Assembly: GCA_025354615.1 (NCBI GenBank) | Contig: JANXMO010000622.1 | Coordinates: 1-7,760 of the forward strand | Length of the DNA stretch: 7,760 bases | Direction: 5' to 3' | Origin: Burkholderiales bacterium | GTDB taxonomy: Bacteria > Pseudomonadota > Gammaproteobacteria > Burkholderiales > Burkholderiaceae_C | Shown: positions 1-7,474 of the stretch, in pieces | How the letters are laid out: the number at the start of each line of letters is the position of its first letter | How positions within the stretch are numbered: position 1 is the first letter of the stretch | Notes under the pieces: generated by a model | What the model was told of the DNA's origin: nothing | What the model saw: the letters and a program-made list of their open reading frames with translations, nothing else | Databases searched by the model: none | Program-made: the position numbers and the translations under genes

Positions 1-1
1 A

Positions 2-463
2 GAAAACGTCGAAAAATTGACCCAAGGCATTGCTCATCTTGAAGAAACGTTGAAGCCGTGGGTTGCCATGCGCTATATCGATCTGGTCGTTTCCTACCCG
101 CGCCCGACAGCCCGCTCATGGCTCAATTTGATGGCGGTCCAACCCCAGCCACTCGCCTGGGCGGGGTCGCCGCAGCGCCTGGCCTTGCTGGACCGGGCGA
201 AAGACACGGTGGTGGAAGTGCCGCTGTACACGGCCCGCGGGCCGGGCGCCGTGTTGCATCTGCATTGCCCGCTTGACCTGGAAGCCGACCTTTCCAACTT
301 CTCGTTGTCGAAAGTGCGCGTGGCCCATATGAAGACCCAGGCGCAGGCCCGTCAGGGTGGCCCGGAGGCCTACCGTGGCCCGGTTGCGCCCGAAAACCGT
401 GAACGGTTGTGGAACGCAGCCATGGCGGCACGGGAACAAGCGCAGACCACGGCAATGCGATGA
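2..463 (+). CDS. 3' part of an unrecognised protein, open at the left edge
   Basis: This reading frame is open from base 2 and stops with TGA at 461-463, so about 153 C-terminal residues are visible. A TTG at 17 and an ATG at 68 are in frame. The codons before the TTG (ENVEK) continue the frame and no ribosome binding site is visible, so I read this as the end of a longer gene that starts outside the window. The visible part looks soluble, with no membrane segment. It contains the stretch MRYIDLVVSYPRP, a middle part rich in Leu, Val and His, and a polar Ala/Gln/Arg-rich tail. I recognise no family motif and assign no function. It is co-directional with the glycosyltransferase 66 bases downstream, so a role in the same glycan locus is plausible but only inferred. 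Confidence 0.6.
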   Translation, partial: ENVEKLTQGIAHLEETLKPWVAMRYIDLVVSYPRPTARSWLNLMAVQPQPLAWAGSPQRLALLDRAKDTVVEVPLYTARGPGAVLHLHCPLDLEADLSNFSLSKVRVAHMKTQAQARQGGPEAYRGPVAPENRERLWNAAMAAREQAQTTAMR

Positions 464-473
464 TCGCCAACCA

Positions 474-491
474 GACGTCTTGCCAGGCGTC
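474..491 (+). other. Short inverted repeat between gene 1 and the first glycosyltransferase
   Basis: GACGTC at 474-479 can pair with GGCGTC at 486-491 (six pairs, one of them G-U) around the loop TTGCCA, starting 10 bases after the upstream stop. No T-run follows, so it is not a standard intrinsic terminator. It could be a weak RNA hairpin that affects read-through or protects a 3' end, or it could be chance. The remainder of the gap (464-529) shows no clear promoter and no Shine-Dalgarno sequence. Confidence 0.25.
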
Positions 492-529
492 GTTGCACTG
501 CTTGCTGCTTACTGTCTGACGGTTGCCCC

Positions 530-1753
530 TTGAAGATCCTGCAAATCATTTCCAGTCTGAATTCCGCCGGCGGCGGCCCGGTCGAAGGGCTGATCCAGCA
601 GGGCCGGGAAATGACCGCTGCCGGGCATGAGCTGCACACTGCTTCGCTCGACGCGCCCGGCTTCCAGATCGACGAGCGCATGGAGTCGCGTGCCGTGTTC
701 CTGCTGGGGCCGTCTCGCGCCGGTTACGCTTTCGCGATGCGGCTGGAGCCCTGGCTGCGCGCGCATGGGCGCGAGTACGACGTCATCGTCATCCACGGCA
801 TGTGGCAGTACCACGGCTATTGCGTGGCCAAGGTGGCGCGTTCGATCGGCTTGCGCTACGTCATTTTTCTGCACGGCATGCTCGACCCGTGGTTTGGTCA
901 GCGCTACCCGCTCAAGCATTTGAAAAAATGGCTGTACTGGCCCTGGGGCGAATACCGCGTGCTCAAAGGCGCGCAGCTGGTGCTGTTCACCACGGCCGAG
1001 GAAATGCGGCTGGCCAAGCAGTCTTTCTGGCTTTACAAGGCGCGTGAGCGGCTGGTCGGCTATGGCGTGCGCCGGCGTGACATTGCGCCGGCCGCGGCGA
1101 AAGAAGCTTTTCTGAGCGCCTTTCCCGCCTTGCGGCACACGCGCAACCTGCTGTTCCTGTCGCGCATCCATCCCAAGAAAGGCTGCGACATGCTGGTCGA
1201 AGCCTTCAGCCGTGTGGCCGCGCAAGACCCACAGCTGCACCTGGTACTGGCCGGGCCGGACGGCGTGGGCTGGCAGGCGCGCCTGGCCGAACAGGCGCAA
1301 AGACTGGGCTTGGGCGGCCGCGTGACCTTCACCGGCATGCTCAAGGGCGTGTTGAAGTGGGGCGCTTATGACGCGGCCGACGTGTTCGTACTGCCGTCGC
1401 ACCAGGAGAATTTCGGCATCGTCGTGGCCGAGGCGCTGGCCTCCGGTTTGCCCGTGCTGACGACTTTCAAAGTCAACATCTGGAAGGAAATCGCCGACGC
1501 TGGCGCCGGCATCATCCAAGAAGACACGCCGCAAGGCACCCACCGCCTGCTGGCCGACTGGCTGGCGCTGACGGACGAGGCGCGGTCGCACATGCGGACC
1601 CAGAGCAAGCTTTGTTTCGAATCGAATTTCGAAGTCAGCCGCGTCACCGGCCAATTGCTGGCGGCCCTGGCCGACGCCGCGTTCAGCCCTACCGGCCCTT
1701 ACACCTGCAAAGGCCGGTGGCCCTGGGCCGCCTGGCGCAAGGAGGTTTCATGA
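530..1753 (+). CDS. GT4-type (GT-B fold) glycosyltransferase
   Basis: This gene encodes 407 residues, a normal length for a GT-B enzyme of family GT4. These enzymes transfer a sugar from a nucleotide donor to a lipid-linked acceptor at the cytoplasmic side of the inner membrane. The N-terminal acceptor domain begins MKILQIISSLNSAGGGP, with the glycine-rich loop at residues 14-17. The C-terminal donor domain starts near residue 205 with FLSRIHPKKG (209-218). The EX7E motif is intact (E293 and E301, in HQENFGIVVAEALASG), followed by a TF..N.W segment near 312-318. The start is TTG at 530. It is chosen because the protein then opens with the typical family N-terminus and no in-frame ATG lies nearby, although no Shine-Dalgarno sequence precedes it. 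The stop overlaps the start of the next gene (ATGATGA). Donor and acceptor sugars cannot be read from the sequence. Confidence 0.92.
   Translation: MKILQIISSLNSAGGGPVEGLIQQGREMTAAGHELHTASLDAPGFQIDERMESRAVFLLGPSRAGYAFAMRLEPWLRAHGREYDVIVIHGMWQYHGYCVAKVARSIGLRYVIFLHGMLDPWFGQRYPLKHLKKWLYWPWGEYRVLKGAQLVLFTTAEEMRLAKQSFWLYKARERLVGYGVRRRDIAPAAAKEAFLSAFPALRHTRNLLFLSRIHPKKGCDMLVEAFSRVAAQDPQLHLVLAGPDGVGWQARLAEQAQRLGLGGRVTFTGMLKGVLKWGAYDAADVFVLPSHQENFGIVVAEALASGLPVLTTFKVNIWKEIADAGAGIIQEDTPQGTHRLLADWLALTDEARSHMRTQSKLCFESNFEVSRVTGQLLAALADAAFSPTGPYTCKGRWPWAAWRKEVS
1739..1745 (+). promoter_or_regulatory. Strong Shine-Dalgarno sequence for the small membrane protein
   Basis: AAGGAGG lies inside the last codons of the upstream glycosyltransferase. 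It is 7 bases before the ATG at 1753 and 4 bases before the ATG at 1750, so the spacing favours 1753. It is the only near-consensus ribosome binding site ahead of a confident gene in this window. Confidence 0.75.
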
Positions 1754-2112
1754 TGAAAACGTCATGGCTGCAGAAGCTCGATGCCTTGCTGATTTATTTG
1801 CTGGCCGGCGCCGTCATTCTGACGGTCGACATTCACCTGGGCAAGCAAATCAGCCTGTGGGCCGTGCTGCTGCTGCCGATTGGCCTGGCGACCTGGAACC
1901 TGGGCCGCGCTTACGGCGTGGTGCTGGCGGTGGCCGGCGTGGCGGCCTTGCTGGTGCAGGCCCTGGTATGGGGCAGTCCGTTCCAGGAATTGCGCTTTCT
2001 GCTGCTGGCGATGGTGTGGCAGTTGCTGGTCATGCTGGCTTTCGTCTGGCTGGTCGATCAGCTGTGCGGCCGTGAAATGGAACGCGCGCGGGTGCTCTTG
2101 AAGCGTCCGTAA
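1753..2112 (+). CDS. Small four-helix inner-membrane protein of unknown function
   Basis: This gene encodes 119 residues from ATG 1753 (120 from the adjacent ATG 1750). The frame is open further upstream, but that part overlaps the glycosyltransferase and translates to Arg/Pro-rich sequence unlike a protein. Four hydrophobic segments are visible at about residues 10-27, 32-48, 53-73 and 80-101. The ends are charged: KTSWLQK at the N-terminus, and GREMERARVLLKRP at the C-terminus, which probably faces the cytoplasm. The pattern LLLPIGLATWNLGRAYG resembles four-helix sensor domains found at the N-terminus of some histidine kinases and diguanylate cyclases, but no output domain follows. The resemblance is from memory and is not a family assignment. 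Overlap with the glycosyltransferase stop and a strong Shine-Dalgarno sequence indicate coupled translation. It could be a partner or anchor for the glycan enzymes, but function is unknown. Confidence 0.85.
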   Translation: MKTSWLQKLDALLIYLLAGAVILTVDIHLGKQISLWAVLLLPIGLATWNLGRAYGVVLAVAGVAALLVQALVWGSPFQELRFLLLAMVWQLLVMLAFVWLVDQLCGREMERARVLLKRP

Positions 2113-2346
2113 AGCCGTGGCCCCCCGGACCATGGGGGACGCCTTCGCAGCGCCTGCCGATACACTTTGGTGGAAACCCGCAGGCGGTGCCTTTGCGCAG
2201 TCCGTCACTTGGCATGGAACTTTCATGCCGTCTTTAAACGGCGCCCGGCCCGTTGCACTGGTTTTACAGGGTTTGTTGGTTGTATTGACATTCGCCGGCA
2301 ATCGTTTTTCCCGGTCTTCTCCTTTCTTTCGTCTGCGTTTCGCCTC
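2113..2346 (+). other. Gap without a convincing gene, with a pyrimidine-rich ugd leader
   Basis: This is the longest non-coding stretch in the window (234 bases). A GC hairpin is possible near its start (CCCCC at 2122-2126 with GGGGG at 2134-2138, 7-base loop), but no T-run follows. A second small inverted repeat is GCCGT/ACGGC around 2228-2243. A perfect -35-like TTGACA sits at 2285-2290, but no recognisable -10 box occurs 16-18 bases downstream, so a sigma-70 promoter is not supported. Bases 2305-2346, just before ugd, contain no adenine and 36 of 42 are pyrimidines. The gap is locally lower in GC than the flanking genes. It may carry a promoter or leader for the ugd half of the cluster. 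Confidence 0.45.
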
Positions 2347-3714
2347 ATGAACATCACCATCATTGGCACCGGCTACGTCGGTCTCGTTACCGGCGCCTGC
2401 CTGGCCGACCTCGGCAACCACGTTTTCTGTCTTGACGTCGACGCGGCCAAGATCGCCACCCTCAACGCAGGCGGCGTACCGATTTACGAGCCCGGCTTGA
2501 AAGACGTCATTGAAGCCAACGTGGCCGCCGGCCGGCTGACGTTCTCGACCGACGCTGCCGCGGCCGTGGCGCACGCCGAGGTGCAGTTCATCGCTGTCGG
2601 CACGCCGCCCGATGAAGACGGCAGCGCCGACCTGCAATACGTGCTGGCCGCCGCGCGCAACATCGGCCGCCACATGACGGGCTTCAAAGTCATCGTCGAC
2701 AAATCGACCGTGCCCGTGGGCACCGCCGACAAAGTGAGCGCCGCCATTCGCCAGGAGTTGTCGGCGCGCGGCCAGCAAAGCCTGGGCTTTTCCGTCGTCA
2801 GCAACCCGGAGTTCCTGAAGGAAGGCGCCGCGGTCGACGACTTCATGCGGCCCGACCGCATCGTGCTCGGCGTGGCCGGTGATGCTGCCGGCCAGCAGGC
2901 GCTGGCCACCATGCGCCTGCTGTACGCGCCGTTCAACCGCAACCACGAGCGCACGCGGGTGATGGACGTCAAAAGCGCCGAATTCACCAAGTACGCCGCC
3001 AATGCCATGCTGGCGACCCGCATCAGCTTCATGAACGACCTGGCCAACCTGGCCGACAAGGTGGGTGCCGACATCGAGCTCGTGCGCCAGGGCATTGGCA
3101 GCGACCCGCGCATCGGCTACAGCTTTCTTTATGCCGGCACCGGCTACGGCGGCAGCTGTTTCCCCAAAGACGTGCAGGCGCTGGCCCGCACCGCGCGCGA
3201 ATACGGCCAAACGCTGCGTGTGCTCGAAGCCGTCGAAGCCGTCAACGACGACCAGAAGCACGTGCTGGTGCACAAGGTGTTCGAGCAACTGGGGCGCGAG
3301 TTGCAGGGCAAAACCATTGCGCTGTGGGGCCTGGCCTTCAAGCCCAACACCGACGACATGCGCGAGGCGCCCAGCCGCGTCATTCTCAACGCGCTGCTGC
3401 GCGCCGGCGCCCGCGTGGTCGCACACGACCCGGTCGCGATCGAAGAAACCCGCCGCGTGCTGCCGCTGGACTTTGCCGACCGGCCCGAGCTGCTCGAGCA
3501 CATCCGCTTTGTCGCCGAGCCGATGGACGTGCTGCCGGGTGCCGACGCGCTGGTCATCGTCACCGAATGGAAGGCCTACCGCAGCCCGAATTGGGTGGCC
3601 GTCAAGGCGGCAATGAAAGTGCCGCAAATTTTTGACGGCCGCAACCTCTACGAGCCGCTGGCGCTGCAGCAGGCCGGCTTCAGCTACTTCGGGATCGGCC
3701 GCCACTGCCGCTGA
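2347..3714 (+). CDS. ugd: UDP-glucose 6-dehydrogenase
   Basis: This gene encodes 455 residues, the usual length for the bacterial UDP-glucose/GDP-mannose dehydrogenase family. The cytoplasmic enzyme oxidises UDP-glucose to UDP-glucuronate using two NAD+. The N-terminal Rossmann domain opens [12 protein letters not shown] with GTGYVG at residues 7-12. Further family features are GTPPDEDG (85-92), STVPVGT (120-126), NPEFLKEG with E155 and E159 (153-160), the central-helix Lys215 in EFTKYAANA, the catalytic Cys271 in GGSCFPKD (268-275), and [10 protein letters not shown] (331-340) in the C-terminal UDP-binding domain. The frame is open 60 codons upstream, but that segment is not family-like and the protein aligns from ATG 2347. 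No Shine-Dalgarno sequence precedes this ATG. The family also includes GDP-mannose dehydrogenases, but the following decarboxylase favours UDP-glucose as substrate. Confidence 0.96.
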   Translation: MNITIIGTGYVGLVTGACLADLGNHVFCLDVDAAKIATLNAGGVPIYEPGLKDVIEANVAAGRLTFSTDAAAAVAHAEVQFIAVGTPPDEDGSADLQYVLAAARNIGRHMTGFKVIVDKSTVPVGTADKVSAAIRQELSARGQQSLGFSVVSNPEFLKEGAAVDDFMRPDRIVLGVAGDAAGQQALATMRLLYAPFNRNHERTRVMDVKSAEFTKYAANAMLATRISFMNDLANLADKVGADIELVRQGIGSDPRIGYSFLYAGTGYGGSCFPKDVQALARTAREYGQTLRVLEAVEAVNDDQKHVLVHKVFEQLGRELQGKTIALWGLAFKPNTDDMREAPSRVILNALLRAGARVVAHDPVAIEETRRVLPLDFADRPELLEHIRFVAEPMDVLPGADALVIVTEWKAYRSPNWVAVKAAMKVPQIFDGRNLYEPLALQQAGFSYFGIGRHCR

Positions 3715-3758
3715 AAACCGGCTGTCCTTTTTCTCGCACTGACTGGCACTGAAACCCC

Positions 3759-4703
<945 letters not shown>

Positions 4704-4753
4704 CGGCACAGCCGCCCGCGGTGCCGGCCTGTTTCCACAGCCAAGGAAGCGGT

Positions 4754-4864
4754 GTGAGCAGCGTCGTCCATCCCCAGCCGTTCGTGCGGCGACAAACCGG
4801 CCCATTCACCGCGCGTGTCCGACGCCGGGCAGAGCGTGGCCTGTACGCGTTGCACCGCGCATGA
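4754..4864 (+). CDS. Possible 36-codon leader ORF coupled to the flippase gene
   Basis: A GTG at 4754 lies 4 bases after AAGGAAG (4743-4749), a fair Shine-Dalgarno sequence. The frame runs 36 codons and its TGA (4862-4864) overlaps the flippase ATG as ATGA. The peptide would be Arg-rich (MSSVVHPQPFVRRQTG... ending ALHRA) and resembles nothing I know. The flippase ATG has no Shine-Dalgarno sequence of its own, so coupling from this ORF would explain its translation. Against it, the frame is short enough to be open by chance, and its third-position GC (about 75%) is barely above local GC (about 70%). Apart from this ORF I see nothing in the 157-base gap between the decarboxylase and the flippase. 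Confidence 0.25.
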   Translation: MSSVVHPQPFVRRQTGPFTARVRRRAERGLYALHRA

Positions 4865-6243
4865 GCCGCACCCGCAAAAGCCTGGTGCTCAACCTGCTGG
4901 CCGGCGGCTGGTCCAAGGCGTCTGGCACGGTCATCCGGCTGCTGCAGGTGCCGGTGTTGATCAGCGCGCTGGGGGTTGACGACTACGGCCGCTGGCTGCT
5001 GCTGAGCTCGATTCCGGCGTGGCTGAGTCTGGCCAATTTCGGCTTCGGCAGTGTTGCCTCCAACCAAATGTCCATGGCGGTGGCCAGTGGTGACCTGGCG
5101 CGGGCCCGCGTCGTCTTCACCACCACCTTGCTCTGCATCGCCGGCCTGGGGCTGGCGCTTGCGCCGCCGCTGATCATCGCTGCGCAATACGTGCCCTGGG
5201 ACCGCGTGCTGGGCGTGCCGGCGGCGCGGGTGCAGGAATGCGCCTTTGCCGCGGCCTGCCTCGTCGTGTCGATCTTCATTGCCTTTGGCGACGAGGTGTT
5301 GGGCGGGCGGCTGCGCGCCGCGCGCAAAACCCACCTCGCGATGCTGATGAGCAGTGCCCGCCCGTGGATCGAGTTGGCCGCCATCCTCGTGGCCGTGATG
5401 TTCGCCAAATCGTTCAGCGCGGTGGCGCTGGCCACCTTGGCCACGACAGTGCTGTTCTCGGCCGCCTTTGCGTTTGCCAGCGCCCGTCTGATGCCCGCCA
5501 TCCGCGCCCGCCGCAGCGACTTTCACCGCGCCCAGGTGCGCGAAATTTTCGCCCACGGCATTGCTTTTCAGGCCTTTCCGCTTGGCAACGCGCTGACCTT
5601 CCAGGGCACGCTGTTCGTGCTGCAGGCGGTGCTGGGGCCGGCGGCCGTGGTCACTTTTGCCACCGCGCGTACCGTGGTGCGCACCGTCAGCCAGCTGGTC
5701 GAAATCCTCAACCAGTCGATCTGGTCCGAGTTCAGCCATTTGATGGGCGCCGGCGATTTCACCCGCGCCGCGCGCCTGCACCGCCTCGCCGTGGCCGCTG
5801 CGTTCGGCGCGGCCACTTGCGGCGCCGTGGCGCTGGTGGCCGCCGGGCCGCTGCTCTACCACCTGTGGCTGGGCAAGAGCTTGACCGTGCCGCGCGAGTT
5901 GTTCGCCGTTTTCGTGCTGGCACTGCCGCTGAACGCGGTGTGGACGACCAGCAGCACGGTTCACATGGCCAGCAACCGCCACCGGGGCCTGGCGCTGCGC
6001 TATTTGGGTGCGGCCAGCGTGTCGCTCGCGGCGTGCGCAATGTTGGCGCATTTCTTCGGCCTGGCCGGCGCGGCGCTGGCGGTATGCGTGGGCGATGCCT
6101 TGCTGTTGCCCTATGTGCTGATTACCTCGATGGCGCTGACGCACGACGCGCCGTCGCAGTTCCTGTCACGCCTGGCGGCTGACCTGCGCCCGCTGTTGCA
6201 GGTGCCGGGCTGGCGCGCGGCCGCCTGGCGCAAACCAAAATGA
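4861..6243 (+). CDS. Wzx-like polysaccharide flippase (MOP superfamily)
   Basis: This gene encodes a 460-residue polytopic membrane protein with roughly 12 hydrophobic segments and short polar loops, as in polysaccharide-exporting flippases of the MOP (MATE/PST/Wzx) superfamily. Such proteins move undecaprenyl-linked repeat units from the cytoplasmic to the periplasmic face of the inner membrane. The N-terminal pattern is typical: a basic start, NLLAGGWSKASGTVIRLLQVPVL, then LGVDDYGRWLLLSSIPAWLSLANFGFG, matching the family's G...YG.W....s.....l..lG.g layout. A second half begins near residue 225 (IFAHGIAFQAFPLGNAL). ATG 4861 is chosen because the upstream frame overlaps the decarboxylase gene and is not membrane-like. 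This ATG lacks a Shine-Dalgarno sequence. The nearby sugar-nucleotide and glycosyltransferase genes support a Wzx role. The transported glycan is unknown, and no Wzy polymerase is visible in the window. Confidence 0.88.
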   Translation: MSRTRKSLVLNLLAGGWSKASGTVIRLLQVPVLISALGVDDYGRWLLLSSIPAWLSLANFGFGSVASNQMSMAVASGDLARARVVFTTTLLCIAGLGLALAPPLIIAAQYVPWDRVLGVPAARVQECAFAAACLVVSIFIAFGDEVLGGRLRAARKTHLAMLMSSARPWIELAAILVAVMFAKSFSAVALATLATTVLFSAAFAFASARLMPAIRARRSDFHRAQVREIFAHGIAFQAFPLGNALTFQGTLFVLQAVLGPAAVVTFATARTVVRTVSQLVEILNQSIWSEFSHLMGAGDFTRAARLHRLAVAAAFGAATCGAVALVAAGPLLYHLWLGKSLTVPRELFAVFVLALPLNAVWTTSSTVHMASNRHRGLALRYLGAASVSLAACAMLAHFFGLAGAALAVCVGDALLLPYVLITSMALTHDAPSQFLSRLAADLRPLLQVPGWRAAAWRKPK

Positions 6244-6263
6244 CTCTGTACCGCTTCCCATGA
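6240..6263 (+). other. Seven-codon mini-ORF bridging flippase and glycosyltransferase
   Basis: ATG at 6240 overlaps the flippase TGA as ATGA, encodes MTLYRFP, and ends with a TGA (6261-6263) that overlaps the next gene's ATG as ATGA. The glycosyltransferase start has no Shine-Dalgarno sequence, so ribosomes reinitiating across these overlaps could feed it. The arrangement may also be chance: genes starting ATGAA always create a TGA at that place. Confidence 0.2.
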
Positions 6264-7462
6264 AAATCGCCCACTCCACCTGGGTTCGCTACCACCACAT
6301 CGACCTGGCCCGCGAGCTCGAGCGCCGCGGTGCGCTGGTCGGCGTGTTCACCTGCCTGCCGTGGTGGCGCGCCCGCATGGAGTCGCGCACGCAGCACATT
6401 CCGCGCCACAAAATCCACTGCAATTTCCTGGTTCAAGGCATTCGCCGGCTGGCGCAGCGGTTGCCGGCCATCGGCGCGCGTGCCGACAGCGCGTTGGCCG
6501 TGCTCGACACCCGCGTGTTCTCGCGCTGGGTCGCTGCCCGGCTGCCGCCGTGCGACGCCTACATCGGCCTCTCCGGCACCGGCCTGCACGCCGGGCGCCG
6601 CGCGCAGGCGGCCGGTGCCGGCTACGTGATGGACCGCGGCTCGACGCACATCCGCCACGCCGACCAGCTGCTGGCCGAGGAATACGCCCGCTGGAAGCTG
6701 CCGCGCGTGCCCGTCAACCCTTGGCTGATCGACAATGAAATCGCTGAATCGCAGGCCGCCAACCTGATCATCGTGCCGTCGCATTTCGCGGCTGAAACCT
6801 TCGTGCAGCAGGGCATTGCGCGCGAGAAACTGCGGGTCGTGCCCTACGGCATCCAGTTGAAGGAATTCTTTTCGGTGGCCCAGCCGCCGGCCGACCGTTT
6901 CCGGCTGGTCTTCGTCGGCCAGTTCTCGTTGCGCAAAGGCGCTTTGTATTTGCTGCAAGCCTTCAACGAATTTGCGCACCCGGGCAAGGAGCTGGTCGTG
7001 GTCGGCAACGTCAGCGACGACCTCAAGCCGCTGATCGCACCGTATTTGAACGACCGCATCCGCTTCGTGGGCGCGGTGCCGCGCTCGGAAGTCAAAACAC
7101 ATTTGTCGTCGGCCCACGCGCTGGTGCTGCCCAGCATCGAAGAAGGCCTGGCGCTGGTGCAGGCCCAGGCCATGGCCTGCGGTTGCCCGATCATTGCCAC
7201 GCCCAACACCGGCTCTGAAACACTGTTCCAGCACCGCCGCGAGGGCTTGATCGTCGCGCCGCGCAGCGTGCCGGCGCTGGTTGCCGCCTTTACCAAGCTG
7301 GCCGATGACCCGGCCCTGCAGCGCCGGCTGGCCGCAGCCGCGCTGGCCTGCGCGCGCAACATTGGCGGCTGGGAGCGCTATGCGGACAACGTCATCAACT
7401 TCTGCCGCGAAGCGCAAACCCTGGTGGCCGGCGGCGCGGCGGCGGCGGCGGCAACAGCTTGA
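6260..7462 (+). CDS. GT4-type glycosyltransferase with an EX7Q motif
   Basis: This gene encodes 400 residues with a GT-B layout. The N-terminal acceptor half begins MKIAHSTWVRYHHIDLARELERRG and contains GYVMDRGSTHIRH (121-133) and VPSHFAAETFVQQGI (172-186). The C-terminal donor half contains VVPYGI (193-198), FVGQFSLRKG (218-227), and SIEEGLALVQAQAMACGCP (292-310). The donor-site motif reads E295-x7-Q303, so the second glutamate of the usual EX7E is glutamine. This form seems to be a GT4 subgroup trait, since the surrounding residues are well kept. The protein ends in GGAAAAAATA, encoded by a GGC/GCG-rich tract. It probably adds one sugar of the repeat unit at the inner membrane; donor and acceptor are unknown. 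The start lies 16 bases after the flippase stop and has no Shine-Dalgarno sequence. Confidence 0.9.
   Translation: MKIAHSTWVRYHHIDLARELERRGALVGVFTCLPWWRARMESRTQHIPRHKIHCNFLVQGIRRLAQRLPAIGARADSALAVLDTRVFSRWVAARLPPCDAYIGLSGTGLHAGRRAQAAGAGYVMDRGSTHIRHADQLLAEEYARWKLPRVPVNPWLIDNEIAESQAANLIIVPSHFAAETFVQQGIAREKLRVVPYGIQLKEFFSVAQPPADRFRLVFVGQFSLRKGALYLLQAFNEFAHPGKELVVVGNVSDDLKPLIAPYLNDRIRFVGAVPRSEVKTHLSSAHALVLPSIEEGLALVQAQAMACGCPIIATPNTGSETLFQHRREGLIVAPRSVPALVAAFTKLADDPALQRRLAAAALACARNIGGWERYADNVINFCREAQTLVAGGAAAAAATA
7438..7452 (+). repeat. GGC trinucleotide tract in the 3' end of the glycosyltransferase gene
   Basis: Five tandem GGC units, with similar GCG-rich sequence just upstream, encode an alanine run close to the C-terminus. 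Slippage by whole units would only change the number of alanines. Slippage by one or two bases would change or extend the last few residues. Confidence 0.7.
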
Positions 7463-7474
7463 ATTGAGACTGCG

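Noticed and set aside
1612..1749. An upstream extension of the small membrane protein frame
   Set aside because: It overlaps the 3' end of the glycosyltransferase gene, and the AAGGAGG site at 1739-1745 clearly points to the ATG at 1753 or 1750.
2285..2313. A sigma-70 promoter built on the perfect TTGACA at 2285
   Set aside because: At 16-18 base spacing the sequence is TTTCCC, TTCCCG or TCCCGG, which does not resemble a -10 box.
2167..2346. A 60-codon N-terminal extension of UDP-glucose dehydrogenase starting at TTG 2167
   Set aside because: The family N-terminus begins at [12 protein letters not shown], and the extension shows no family similarity and has non-coding composition.
2117..2350. 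A 77-codon + strand ORF filling the gap before ugd and ending in an ATGA overlap with its start
   Set aside because: It has no Shine-Dalgarno sequence, and its third-position GC (44 of 77 codons, about 57%) is well below the strong GC3 bias of the real genes here. A short hydrophobic patch is not enough to support it.
3707..3732. An intrinsic terminator after ugd (GCCG/CGGC followed by TTTTT)
   Set aside because: The stem is only four pairs with an eight-base loop and the T-run is displaced, so it would be weak. The neighbouring gene encodes the next pathway step and is probably co-transcribed.
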